Shown here one piece after another: positions 8,543 through 17,191 of a stretch of DNA of 64,000 bases (positions are counted from its first letter, which is position 1; each line of letters starts with the position of its first letter). The position numbers and the translations under genes were made by a program. The DNA lies in NCBI GenBank assembly GCA_035764725.1, contig DASTYT010000099.1, positions 1-64,000 of the forward strand, written 5' to 3'. Under the pieces are notes generated by a model. That model had not been told where the DNA came from, searched no databases, and was given only the letters and a program-made list of their open reading frames with translations. The DNA comes from Candidatus Methylomirabilota bacterium. GTDB taxonomy: Bacteria > Methylomirabilota > Methylomirabilia > Rokubacteriales > CSP1-6.

Positions 8543-9888
8543 CAGGACACCAGCAGCCGCGCCTTCTCGACGTGGCGCGCGATGGCCCGCGCCACCCGCT
8601 TGGGATCGGCGGGCAGCTCCACGGGCTTATTCCGGTGGGTAGGCTTGATGCCGGCCAGCTCGCCCATGTGATAGGCGGCCTTCTGGTCGGCGAACTTGAG
8701 CCCGTTGGCGGTGGAGATGACGACGACACGCTCGCTGGAGCGGATCACCTTCTTGTCCACCAGCTTGCGGAGCGCCGCGAGGGCCACGCCGGTGTGCGGG
8801 CAGTTGAACATGCCGGTGCGGTCAGCGCGCGCCGCCTCATCCGCCAGCTCCTGCTCCGACGCCTGCTCGACCACGCCGTTGAACCGCTGCAGCGTACGGA
8901 TGGCGCGCTTGACCGAGACCGGGTTGCCGATCTGGATGGCCATGGCCAGCGTGGACTGGGCGGCGATGGGCTCGAACGTCTTGAAGTCGTTCTGGAAGGA
9001 CCGATAGAGGGGATTGGCGCGCTCGGCCTGGGCGAGGCAGATGCGCGGCAGCTTGTTCACCAGCCCCAGCTCCTGCATCATCACGAACCCCTGGCCCAGC
9101 GCGTGCACGTTTCCGAGATTGCCGCCCGGGATGATGATCCAGTCCGGCACCTCCCAGTCGAACTGCTGCACGATCTCGATGGCCACCGTCTTCTGCCCCT
9201 CGATGCGGAGGCTGTTCATCGAGTTGGCGAGGTAGATCCGCTTCTCCTTGGTGATCTCCTGAACGATCGTCATGCAACCGTCGAAGTCGGTGTCCAGCGA
9301 GAGCACCAGCGAGCCGTTGGCGAGCGGCTGCACGAGCTGGGCGATCGACACCTTGTCCTTGGGGAGCAGCACGACCGAGGGGATCCCGGCGAAGGCGCAG
9401 TAGGCGCCGAGCGCGGCGGAGGTGTCGCCGGTGGAGGCGCACGCCACCGCGTCGATGGGCACGCCGCCCGCGATCATCTGCTTCACGACCGAGACGAGCA
9501 CGGTCATGCCGAGATCCTTGAAGGACCCGGTGTGCGAGTTCCCGCACTGCTTCACCCAGAGGTCTTCGACCCGGAGGCTCTTGCCGTACCGGTCCGCCCA
9601 CAGGAGGTTCGAGCTGCCCTCGTACATCGACACGATGTTCTCGTTGTCGAGGAAGGGCACCACCCATTCCTTCTTGCCCCACACGCCGGAGCCGTAGGGA
9701 TAGGCGTTGCGGCGATAGCGGTCGTCGAAGAGCTGGATCCAGGCCGCGGCGGAGCGCGACTTCAGCGCCTCCATGTCGTGCTGCACCTCGAGGAGGTCGC
9801 CGCAGGTCGGGCAACGGTAGATAACCTCCCGGAGGTCGTATTCCCCGGGGCAGCCATTGATGCAGGAGAACCACGCGTTGTACGCCAT
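8542..9888 (-). CDS. thrC: Threonine synthase
   Basis: A 448-aa PLP enzyme converting O-phospho-L-homoserine to L-threonine. The PLP lysine is K124 in HTGSFKDLG. The N-terminus has four cysteines (C9, C13, C26, C29) in a small zinc-ribbon-like fold seen in many class II threonine synthases. ATG 9888 starts the gene 38 bp after the alcohol dehydrogenase stop. It is coupled to the downstream cystathionine-type PLP gene by a one-base overlap. No homoserine kinase or homoserine dehydrogenase gene is in the window. Confidence 0.93.
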   Translation of the reverse strand: MAYNAWFSCINGCPGEYDLREVIYRCPTCGDLLEVQHDMEALKSRSAAAWIQLFDDRYRRNAYPYGSGVWGKKEWVVPFLDNENIVSMYEGSSNLLWADRYGKSLRVEDLWVKQCGNSHTGSFKDLGMTVLVSVVKQMIAGGVPIDAVACASTGDTSAALGAYCAFAGIPSVVLLPKDKVSIAQLVQPLANGSLVLSLDTDFDGCMTIVQEITKEKRIYLANSMNSLRIEGQKTVAIEIVQQFDWEVPDWIIIPGGNLGNVHALGQGFVMMQELGLVNKLPRICLAQAERANPLYRSFQNDFKTFEPIAAQSTLAMAIQIGNPVSVKRAIRTLQRFNGVVEQASEQELADEAARADRTGMFNCPHTGVALAALRKLVDKKVIRSSERVVVISTANGLKFADQKAAYHMGELAGIKPTHRNKPVELPADPKRVARAIARHVEKARLLVS

Positions 9889-9926
9889 GGGTGCGTCCAG
9901 TATAGCGCCTTCCCTTCGGCGGGATG

Positions 9927-11012
9927 TCAGGCGCGCCAGGGCTCCACGATGATCTTGGCGTGCCGCTCCGGCGAGGCGAGCTCGGCGAAGGCGCCGGCCA
10001 CACCGTCCAGCCCCACGTGCCCGGTGATGAGCGGTGCGGTGGGGATGGTGCCTGCGGCGATGTGGGCGAGCGTCTGCTCAAACTCGTCCGCGGTGTAGCC
10101 CAAGACGAACTGGAAGGCCAGCTCCTTGCTGATGCCGAGCATGGGATGAATGGTGTCGGGCTCCATGCACACGCCCACCACGACGATGCGGGTCCCCTTC
10201 GGCGCTGCGCCCATGAGCTGATCGAGCACGCCGGGGACCCCGACGCACTCGAAGACCACCGCGGGCCGCCGCGCGGGGCCGGGGATCCAGGGCGGGAGCA
10301 CCGGCGCGCGGGCGGGATCGCGCCAGGCGGCCACCTCCGCCCAGCGCGTCCACGGCGTGTCCTTCGCGGGATCCACGACCACATCCGCGCCGAGGGCCTC
10401 GGCGAGCGCGCGGCGGCGCGGCGAGAAGTCGGCGGCCACGATGGGCCGCGCCTCGGCGAGGCGCAGCGCCGCGATCACCGCCAGGCCCACCGGGCCGCAG
10501 CCGATCACGAGTGGCGCGTCGTCCGGCGTGAGCCTCGCCATGTTCACCGCGTGGAGCCCCACCGCCATGGGCTCGGTGAGCGCCGCGTGGTCCGTCGTCA
10601 GGCCCTCGGGCACGGGCAAGAGACGCGACTCGGTGAGGCGCATGTACTGGGCGTAGCCGCCCGGCGTCTCGTTGGAGTAGCCCACCGTGCGGACGCCGTC
10701 GGCGCGGATCAGCCCGGGCACGGAGCAGACGCGCGCGCCGAGCGGCAGGCGCTTCTCCGTGTCCGGTCCGAAGGCCACCAGCTCCGCGCAGAACTCGTGC
10801 CCCATCACCACGTCACGGCCGAGGTCCATCACGAAGCGGCTGCCGACCCGGCGCGCGTTTTCCACGAACCGATCCGCGTGCTTCAGGGCGTGAAGGTCCG
10901 AGCCGCAGATGCCGCAGGCCAGGGTCTTCACCAGCACCTCACCCGGTCCAGGGTCGGGAACGGGGAGGTCGGCCACGAGGATCTTGCGGTCTCGCATGAC
11001 GGCGGCGCGCAT
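9927..11012 (-). CDS. Zinc-dependent alcohol dehydrogenase (MDR family)
   Basis: A 361-aa medium-chain dehydrogenase from ATG 11012 (a GTG at 11030 would add six residues). The catalytic zinc cysteine is in [13 protein letters not shown] and the zinc histidine in MGHEF. The Rossmann motif is [13 protein letters not shown]. The four-cysteine structural zinc lobe of classical alcohol dehydrogenases is not visible. It oxidises or reduces an alcohol/aldehyde or polyol with NAD(P). It leads a minus-strand run with thrC and is divergent from the oxidative operon starting at 11132, with which it may share a regulatory region. Substrate unknown. Confidence 0.87.
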   Translation of the reverse strand: MRAAVMRDRKILVADLPVPDPGPGEVLVKTLACGICGSDLHALKHADRFVENARRVGSRFVMDLGRDVVMGHEFCAELVAFGPDTEKRLPLGARVCSVPGLIRADGVRTVGYSNETPGGYAQYMRLTESRLLPVPEGLTTDHAALTEPMAVGLHAVNMARLTPDDAPLVIGCGPVGLAVIAALRLAEARPIVAADFSPRRRALAEALGADVVVDPAKDTPWTRWAEVAAWRDPARAPVLPPWIPGPARRPAVVFECVGVPGVLDQLMGAAPKGTRIVVVGVCMEPDTIHPMLGISKELAFQFVLGYTADEFEQTLAHIAAGTIPTAPLITGHVGLDGVAGAFAELASPERHAKIIVEPWRA

Positions 11013-11096
11013 GGCGCTCTCATGGTGCACGGGCCGGCGTGTCTCGTCCAGCCCCTCGCCCCAGAGGCCGAGCCGCCGTGGGATCGAACCCCCCCA

Positions 11097-11125
11097 TTGG
11101 CCAGGGACATCGCGACAGGTAGAAT
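11097..11125 (+). promoter_or_regulatory. Promoter of the CMD/P450 operon, probably leaderless
   Basis: TTGGCC (11097-11102) and TAGAAT (11120-11125) are 17 bases apart. Only six bases (GCCGCC) separate the -10 from ATG 11132 and no Shine-Dalgarno is present, so transcription probably starts at or next to the start codon. Confidence 0.6.
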
Positions 11126-11131
11126 GCCGCC

Positions 11132-11677
11132 ATGTCCCGCTTCCCGGACCTTTCCCCCGACCGGATGACGGAGGGCCAGCAGCGCGTGGCGGCGGCCATC
11201 GCCTCCGGGCCCCGGGGCGGCGTCCGCGGCCCCTTCGCCGTGCTGCTGCGGAGCCCCGAGCTGGCCGATCGCGTGCAGAAGCTGGGCGAGCACCTGCGCT
11301 TTCATTCCTCGCTGCCGGCCCGCCTCAACGAGTTCGCCATCATCATCAACGCCCGCTTCTGGGAGTCGAAGTACGAGTGGTTCGCCCACCGGCCCCTCGC
11401 GGTGAAGGCCGGCCTCGCCGAGGCCATCGCGGACGCGGTGGCGAAGGGCCAGCGGCCGGACGGCATGAAAGAGGACGAGGCGCTGGTCTACGACTTCTGC
11501 ACGACCCTGCATCGCCGGCACTTCGTGGATGATGCGTTGTTCGAGCGCGCGAGAACGTTGCTGGGCGAACAGGGCGTGGTGGATTTGATCGGCGTGAGCG
11601 GCTACTACACGCTGGTCTCGATGGTGCTGAACGTGGCGGAGATCCCGCTGCCCGCGGGAACGCCGCCGCCGTGGTAG
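11132..11677 (+). CDS. Carboxymuconolactone decarboxylase (CMD/AhpD-like) family protein
   Basis: A 181-aa all-helical protein of the CMD family. The segment around LPARLNEFAIIINARFWESKYEW and the later YDFCTTLHRRHF and IGVSGYYTLVSMVLNVAE regions are typical. No CxxC redox pair of AhpD is seen, so a peroxidase role is unlikely. Members act on carboxymuconolactone-type ring-opening products or as accessory proteins in aromatic catabolism. It heads a plus-strand operon with an unknown 528-aa protein, a P450, an LLM oxidoreductase and a VOC protein, which supports oxidative degradation of an aromatic or lipid-like compound. Confidence 0.82.
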   Translation: MSRFPDLSPDRMTEGQQRVAAAIASGPRGGVRGPFAVLLRSPELADRVQKLGEHLRFHSSLPARLNEFAIIINARFWESKYEWFAHRPLAVKAGLAEAIADAVAKGQRPDGMKEDEALVYDFCTTLHRRHFVDDALFERARTLLGEQGVVDLIGVSGYYTLVSMVLNVAEIPLPAGTPPPW

Positions 11678-11706
11678 TGACCCGGTAGCGAAGGAGGATC
11701 CGACCC

Positions 11707-13293
11707 ATGGCCGTGATTGCGAAGGATGCCGCGCTGTACGCCAAGCTCGAGGAGCGCATCCTCGCCCGCGATCAGGTCGGGGCCAGCCAGGTCTTCTACG
11801 ATCTCGTGCGCGCGGAGCGGCCCCTCACCGAGATCGTCCGCGAGACGGTTCGCATCCACGCCCCCTACACGCACGTGCCGTATCACCAGCGTATCGACAA
11901 CGGGTTCGTGCGTTTCGTCAACAACGACCACTGCCTGCTCAGCTCGCGCACCAGCGTGCGCCTGCCCGCCTATCTGCCCGCGTCGCACCGCTACCTGCCC
12001 ATGGCGCAGACGATCTGGTACGTGCCCACGGGACTCGACCCCTGGAATCAGCTCCTGGGACGCGCGCCCGGTCACTACGGGCGCCGCGCCTACAAGCCCG
12101 ATCCGAACCGCCCGGTGGTGGCGCCCGAGCGGCACTGGGCCGACCAGGAGCCGCTCCGGCTCGAGGGCCCGTTCGCCGAACGGCTCAATCACTGGCTCAC
12201 GCTCGTGCAGCGGGGCGAGGTGCTGACGGCGTATCGCGTGTTCCTCGGGCTCTTCGAGGAGCGCGAGCGCCGGCGCGAGTTGCTCGCCCACCTCGTCTTC
12301 GCGGGACTCATCGATGTGCAGGACCGCGTGTTCCTGAACCGGTCGTACACCACCGGCCACAAGTCCTATCGCGCCCGCGCCACTGTGGAGCTGGGCGACT
12401 CCGTCGGCTGGGACGATGCCCACGACGTGCTCTATGCGGGCGTGCCCGACATGGCGGTGGGTCCGCGCTGGCACTCCGCCTACGAGATGGCCTGCCAGGT
12501 CGCGTGGACGCAGCTGGCCGAGCCCGAGGCGCGGCCCAAGTCGTCGATGGAGCCGTCGCCGGGCCGCGTGGTGGAGCAGCGTTTGCTGGCCAACGACGCG
12601 CCCCTTTCGCCCGCCGAGTCCGAGGAGCTGATTGCCGCCGTCATGGGGCCGTCGGAGAAGGCCTGGATCGAGACGCTCACCGCGCTGCTCCTCGCCGGCA
12701 AGGCGCCGCGGCACATCCTCGACACCATCCAGATCGCCTCCGCGCGGGTCATCCTGACCGCCGGGCTGCCCGACAATTTCTCGATGCCGCAACACAGCTA
12801 CGAGTACGTGAACACGATGGGGTGGTTCTTCGACACCTTCGAGCATCCGCATCGCACCAAGCTGCTCTACGTGGCGGGCTCGTTCGTCCATCAGGCCGCG
12901 GGCTGGGTGCGCGACACGCCGGGCAATGCCCCGAACGACGCGCCGGCGCCGGCGGGCGCGGGCGCGCTGGCGGCGGCGCAGATCCTCGAGCGTCTGGACG
13001 CAGCGCAGATGGCGCTCAAGACGGACGAGAGCGTGGCATGGACGCGCGCCTACCTCGCGGCCGGCCACGACCGCGGGCCGCTGGTCCAGACCCTCGCCCT
13101 CGCCGCGGTCAAGGAAGGCAATGACCCGCACAACCAGGAGATCGGCCTCTGCCTCCTGGAGGACTACGGCCATACGCGCGCGCACGACAAGGACACGCTG
13201 CTCCTCGCCTGCGCGCATCACACCGCCGGGCACGTGAAGTTCGGCGATCCTCTCGAACCCTACAAGCGCTTCGCGGAGGCCTTCGGCGTCTAG
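11707..13293 (+). CDS. Uncharacterised 528-aa protein of the P450 operon
   Basis: I do not recognise a characterised family. It is 528 aa, mostly helical in appearance, with no signal peptide, membrane segment or cofactor motif I can name. It is rich in conserved-looking His/Tyr/Trp positions: VPYHQRID (near residue 60), TTGHKSYRARATVEL (near 220), PQHSYEYVNTMGWFFDTFEH (near 365) and CAHHTAGHVKFGDP near the C-terminus. These histidines could bind metal, but that is a guess. An AAGGAGG Shine-Dalgarno lies before ATG 11707. It sits between the CMD gene and the P450 gene, 3 bp from the latter, so it probably acts in the same pathway. Confidence 0.75.
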   Translation: MAVIAKDAALYAKLEERILARDQVGASQVFYDLVRAERPLTEIVRETVRIHAPYTHVPYHQRIDNGFVRFVNNDHCLLSSRTSVRLPAYLPASHRYLPMAQTIWYVPTGLDPWNQLLGRAPGHYGRRAYKPDPNRPVVAPERHWADQEPLRLEGPFAERLNHWLTLVQRGEVLTAYRVFLGLFEERERRRELLAHLVFAGLIDVQDRVFLNRSYTTGHKSYRARATVELGDSVGWDDAHDVLYAGVPDMAVGPRWHSAYEMACQVAWTQLAEPEARPKSSMEPSPGRVVEQRLLANDAPLSPAESEELIAAVMGPSEKAWIETLTALLLAGKAPRHILDTIQIASARVILTAGLPDNFSMPQHSYEYVNTMGWFFDTFEHPHRTKLLYVAGSFVHQAAGWVRDTPGNAPNDAPAPAGAGALAAAQILERLDAAQMALKTDESVAWTRAYLAAGHDRGPLVQTLALAAVKEGNDPHNQEIGLCLLEDYGHTRAHDKDTLLLACAHHTAGHVKFGDPLEPYKRFAEAFGV

Positions 13294-13296
13294 CGT

Positions 13297-14490
13297 ATGA
13301 GTGATTTCGCGTTCAACCCCATGGCCCCGGAGTTCGTGGAGGATCCATATCCGACTTACCGCCGTCTGCGCGAGGAGGACCCGGTGCACCAGAGCCCGCT
13401 GGGCTTCTGGGTGCTCACGCGCTACGAGGACGTCGTCAGTTCGCTGAGGGATCCCCGCATGGTCAAGGAGCCCATCGCCGCCTTCGTGGCCGCGCGCTTC
13501 GGGCTGCCGGCGCCGCCCACGGGGATGGGCCTTTCCATGCTGGACCGCGATCCGCCCGACCACACGCGCCTGCGCGGGCTCGTGAGCAAGGCGTTCACGC
13601 CCCGGGTCATCGAGCAGCTCCGCCCGCACATCCAGGGCATCGTGAACCGCCTCCTGGACAAGGTCGAGGGCGAGCCGGGCATGGACCTGATCGAGCAGTT
13701 CGCCTATCCGCTGCCCGTCATCGTGATCTGCGAGATGCTGGGCGTGCCGGTGGCGGACCACGAGCGCTTCAAGGGCTGGGGCCTCGACATCGCGCGCGGC
13801 CTCGACGCCATCCTGCTGCCGACGGACTCGCCGGTGGCGGAGCGGAGCATGCACGCGCGGCACGCCCTCGCGGCCTACTTCCGCGAGCTGATCGCCGAGC
13901 GCCGCGCCGCCCCCCGGGACGACATGCTGTCGGGGCTCATCGCCGCGGAGGAAGCGGGCGACAAGCTCACCGAGGACGAGCTGCTCGCCACCTGCATCCT
14001 CCTCCTGGTGGCCGGGCACGAGACCACGGTGAACCTGATCGGCAACGGCACGCTGGCTCTCCTGCGTCACCCCGAGCAGCGGAAGCGGCTCCAGGAGGAT
14101 CCGGGCCTCATCACCACCGCGGTCGAGGAGCTGCTGCGCTTCGACGGGCCGGTGCAGCGCACGGCGCGCATCCCCAGCGAGGACGTCACCTTCGGCGGCA
14201 AGACCATCGGCAAGGGCGAGATGGTGATGCCCTTCATCGGCGCCGCCGACCGCGACCCCAGGCAGTTCCCCGACCCGGACCGGCTCGACCTCGGGCGCAC
14301 CGATAACCGGCACATCGCGTTCGGCTGGGGCATCCACTTCTGCATCGGCGCCCCGCTGGCCCGCGTCGAGGGGCAGATCGCCATCAATACCTTGCTCAAG
14401 CGGCAGCCGAAGCTCGCGCTGGCCGCGCTACCTCAGCACCGGCAGAGCCTGACCCTGCGCGGGCTCACCACGCTGCCCGTGGCGTTCTGA
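13297..14490 (+). CDS. Cytochrome P450
   Basis: A 397-aa soluble bacterial P450. The oxygen-binding I-helix motif AGHETT is at 239-244, the K-helix ExxR is E278-R281, and the heme-thiolate cysteine is C349 in FGWGIHFCIGAP. It inserts one oxygen atom into an organic substrate using electrons from a ferredoxin or flavodoxin; no redox partner gene is in the operon. Spacing of 3 bp from the unknown protein and a one-base overlap (TGATG) with the LLM gene show tight co-expression. The substrate is not evident. Confidence 0.95.
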   Translation: MSDFAFNPMAPEFVEDPYPTYRRLREEDPVHQSPLGFWVLTRYEDVVSSLRDPRMVKEPIAAFVAARFGLPAPPTGMGLSMLDRDPPDHTRLRGLVSKAFTPRVIEQLRPHIQGIVNRLLDKVEGEPGMDLIEQFAYPLPVIVICEMLGVPVADHERFKGWGLDIARGLDAILLPTDSPVAERSMHARHALAAYFRELIAERRAAPRDDMLSGLIAAEEAGDKLTEDELLATCILLLVAGHETTVNLIGNGTLALLRHPEQRKRLQEDPGLITTAVEELLRFDGPVQRTARIPSEDVTFGGKTIGKGEMVMPFIGAADRDPRQFPDPDRLDLGRTDNRHIAFGWGIHFCIGAPLARVEGQIAINTLLKRQPKLALAALPQHRQSLTLRGLTTLPVAF

Positions 14491-15338
14491 TGAACATCGG
14501 CGTCTCGGTTCCGCTCCCGGCGTATCTCGTCGACGTGGGCGCCATGGCGGCCAAGGCCGAGGCCCTCGGCTTCGAGTCGTTCTGGTGCGCGGAGCACCCG
14601 TTCATCCCCGTGCACGCGAAGAGCCGCTTCCCCGGCTCCCCCGACGGCGTGATCCCCGAGACCTACTCCCACTTCGTGGATCCCTTCGTGGCCCTGGCGC
14701 GCGCCTCGGGAGCGACCACGCGCATCAAGCTCGGCACCAGCATCGTGCTCGTGCCCGAGCGTCACCCGTTGCTGCTCGCCAAGGAAGTCTCGACGCTCGA
14801 TCACTTCAGCGGCGGCCGCTTCCTCTTCGGCATCGGGGCGGGATGGCTGCGCGAAGAGACCGAGATCATGGGCGGCGACTTCGACCATCGCTGGACCCAG
14901 ACGCGCGAGTCGGTCCTGGCGATGAAGGAGCTCTGGATCAAGCCGGAGGCCGAGTTCCACGGCAAGTACTACGACTTCCCTCGGGTGCGCTCCTATCCCA
15001 AGCCCGCGCAGAAGCCGCATCCGCCCGTCATTCTGGGTGGCGGCGCCGCCAACGTGTTCAAGAGGGTCGTGGCGTGGGGTGACGGCTGGCTGCCGACGGC
15101 GGTGGGGCCCGACATCGTGCGCGCGGGTCGCGCGGAGCTCGATCGGCTCGCGCGCGACGCGGGGCGCGACCCAGCGTCGATCACCATCACCGCGCACGGC
15201 CAGCCCGCCGATCGTGACCTGGTGCGACGGCACTTCGAGGCCGGCGCGTCGCGCGTGGTCATCCGGCCGGCCACCCAGAAGACCGACGCCGACATGGCGG
15301 CGGAGCTCACGCGCATCGCCGAGATCGTCCTGCGTTGA
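14490..15338 (+). CDS. LLM class oxidoreductase, probably F420-dependent
   Basis: A 282-aa luciferase-like monooxygenase-fold protein. The N-terminal beta strand, the FWCAEHPFIP segment, the LGTSIVLVPERHPLLLAKEV strand-turn-helix and the GRFLFGIGAGWLREE stretch match the short F420-dependent LLM subfamily. Such enzymes use F420 or FMN for hydride transfer or oxygenation. The start codon overlaps the P450 stop by one base. In this operon it probably works on the same substrate series as the P450. F420 rather than FMN use is inferred from subfamily likeness only. Confidence 0.85.
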   Translation: MNIGVSVPLPAYLVDVGAMAAKAEALGFESFWCAEHPFIPVHAKSRFPGSPDGVIPETYSHFVDPFVALARASGATTRIKLGTSIVLVPERHPLLLAKEVSTLDHFSGGRFLFGIGAGWLREETEIMGGDFDHRWTQTRESVLAMKELWIKPEAEFHGKYYDFPRVRSYPKPAQKPHPPVILGGGAANVFKRVVAWGDGWLPTAVGPDIVRAGRAELDRLARDAGRDPASITITAHGQPADRDLVRRHFEAGASRVVIRPATQKTDADMAAELTRIAEIVLR

Positions 15339-15355
15339 CTGAGGGGGAGTAGTCC

Positions 15356-15910
15356 ATGGCGTCGCCCAGCAAGTTCGCCCACGTCGTCTTCAACACGCAC
15401 CGGTACGAGGAGATGATCGCCTGGTACGTGCGGGTCTTCGAAGCGCGCGTGCAGCATCGCGGCGAGCGGCTCGCCTTCCTCACCTACGACGACGAGCATC
15501 ACCGCTTCGCGTTCGTGAACCTGGGCCCCGCCCCCGCGGACCTGCCGCCCCGCGCGCCCAATCAGGTGGGCGTGAATCACCTCGCCTACACGTGGCGGAA
15601 CCTCGGCGAGCTGATCGACCTCTACAGGCGCCTGAAGGCCGACGGCATCCTGCCCTACCGGCCGATCCGCCACGGGCCGACGCTGTCGCTCTACTACCGC
15701 GATCCCGACGGCAATCAGCTCGAGTTCCAGATCGACCTGCTCGCGCCGGAGGCGGCCAACGACTTCCTGCGCGGTGAGGCCTTCAAGGCCAATCCGATCG
15801 GCGAGCCCTTCGATCCCGACGCGCTCGTGGCCCGCGTCGAGTCGGGCGCCTCCGCGAGCGAGCTGATCTTCCGCTCGGACCAGCTGCCCGCCGCGCCCGC
15901 GTCCCGCTAG
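15356..15910 (+). CDS. VOC superfamily protein (extradiol dioxygenase/glyoxalase-like)
   Basis: A 184-aa vicinal-oxygen-chelate fold protein with two babbb modules. Candidate metal ligands are H9 in KFAHVVF, the histidine in GVNHLAY, and the glutamate in GNQLEFQID, spaced as in extradiol dioxygenases. It is the last gene of the oxidative operon, 17 bp after the LLM gene, with GAGGGGGAG as Shine-Dalgarno. Ring cleavage of a catechol-like intermediate would fit the P450 and CMD neighbours. Its TAG stop and the TAG of the opposing MFS gene overlap in one CTAG. Confidence 0.82.
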   Translation: MASPSKFAHVVFNTHRYEEMIAWYVRVFEARVQHRGERLAFLTYDDEHHRFAFVNLGPAPADLPPRAPNQVGVNHLAYTWRNLGELIDLYRRLKADGILPYRPIRHGPTLSLYYRDPDGNQLEFQIDLLAPEAANDFLRGEAFKANPIGEPFDPDALVARVESGASASELIFRSDQLPAAPASR

Positions 15911-17139
15911 CCCTCCGGCCGCTCGCGCCGCCGCATGAGGTCGCGCGCGGCGCCGAGCAGGATGAGGGCGCCCAGCCAGGACAGAGCCCCGTCGAGGAGG
16001 TAAGCGCCGCGGATCGTGGCGGCGGCGAGCGCGCCGGTGAGGAGCGGGCTCGCCGCGGTGCCGATCTGCACGCCCATCGCGAGCCAGCCGAAGGCGGCGC
16101 CGCGCGCCTCGGGGGCCACGATCATCCCGCCCAGCGCGTAGGCGAGCGTGAGCGCGCCGCCGAGGCAGAGCGCCACCAGCACGCGCAGCACGAGGAGGCT
16201 CACCCAGCCGCCGGCCAGCGCCATTGCTGAACAAAAGATTCCACCCGCGAGCAGCTGGATGAACAGGAGCTGCCCTGCCGGCACCGCCGCGGAGAGCCGC
16301 GCGGCGAGGCTCGCGGAAATCGTGGCGCCCACCGCGGCGGCGGAGATGATGATGCCGGAGGTGGCGGCGGGCGCGGCGATCTCGGTCATGTGGGTCACCT
16401 GCAGCGGGATGACGAGGGCGAGGCCGCGATCGATGAATTGAGCGATCACGAGCAACCCCATCACGGGCAGGAAGTGCGCCTGCCCCAGGAACTCGCGCAG
16501 CGGCGCGGAGCGTGGGCGCGCCGCCGCGTCCCCCGTGGGCGCCGCGCGCTGCTCCTGGAAGAGGAAGATCAGCGCGACCAGCGACACCGCGCAGAGGATG
16601 GCGGTCACGTAGAACGCGGGGCGGATGCCGAGATGAGTGGCGGCGAACCCCCCGATGGCGGGGCCGACCGCCACGCTCAGGAGCTGGGCGCCCTGCACGC
16701 GGGCGATGGCCGTCGCCACCTTCTCGCGCGGCGCCGACACGCTCGCGACCGCCATGGCCATCGGGGTGAAGCCGGCGAAGAGGCCCTGGAGGAAGCGCGC
16801 GGCGAAGAGCTGCCACACGGAGGTGACGAGCCCCATCGCCGCGATGATCACGGTGAAGCCGGCGAGCGAGCGGATCAGCATCATCTTGCGGCCGAAGCGG
16901 TCGGCGAGACGGCCGAACAGCGGCGCGAGGAGCCCGGACACGGTGGGGGTGACGGCGGCGAGCACGCCCGACCAGAGCGCGATCGCCGAGGGATCGGTGA
17001 CGCCCAGCTCGCGCACGTAGAGGGGCAGGAACGGCGAGAAGAACTGGAACCCAACGAAGGCGATGAAGACGGACAGCGACAGTGCCCAGACATTGCGCTG
17101 CCAGCCGGAGGGCCCCCGCACCCGACGACCATACCCCAA
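15907..17139 (-). CDS. MFS transporter
   Basis: A 410-aa MFS permease with about twelve membrane segments. Motif A-like GRLADRFGRKMMLIRS follows the second segment and a related LAARLSAAVP loop lies in the second half, as in drug-efflux MFS-1 proteins. The start is uncertain: the longest frame begins at a TTG (17139), and GTG 17118 would remove seven residues. It is convergent with the oxidative operon and shares its stop tetranucleotide, and divergent from the M81 gene. Export of a pathway product or a toxic compound is possible; nothing defines the substrate. Confidence 0.83.
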   Translation of the reverse strand: MGYGRRVRGPSGWQRNVWALSLSVFIAFVGFQFFSPFLPLYVRELGVTDPSAIALWSGVLAAVTPTVSGLLAPLFGRLADRFGRKMMLIRSLAGFTVIIAAMGLVTSVWQLFAARFLQGLFAGFTPMAMAVASVSAPREKVATAIARVQGAQLLSVAVGPAIGGFAATHLGIRPAFYVTAILCAVSLVALIFLFQEQRAAPTGDAAARPRSAPLREFLGQAHFLPVMGLLVIAQFIDRGLALVIPLQVTHMTEIAAPAATSGIIISAAAVGATISASLAARLSAAVPAGQLLFIQLLAGGIFCSAMALAGGWVSLLVLRVLVALCLGGALTLAYALGGMIVAPEARGAAFGWLAMGVQIGTAASPLLTGALAAATIRGAYLLDGALSWLGALILLGAARDLMRRRERPEG

Positions 17140-17191
17140 CGGCGTGTTCGGGGACCGCGACTTCGTTTACACTCTCGGCGGAGGAGCGCCC

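Noticed and set aside
11605..14337. Very long open frame (910 codons) on the minus strand
   Set aside because: It lies antisense to the unknown protein, P450 and CMD genes, has an arginine/histidine/alanine-rich low-complexity translation and no domain; it is an effect of high GC.
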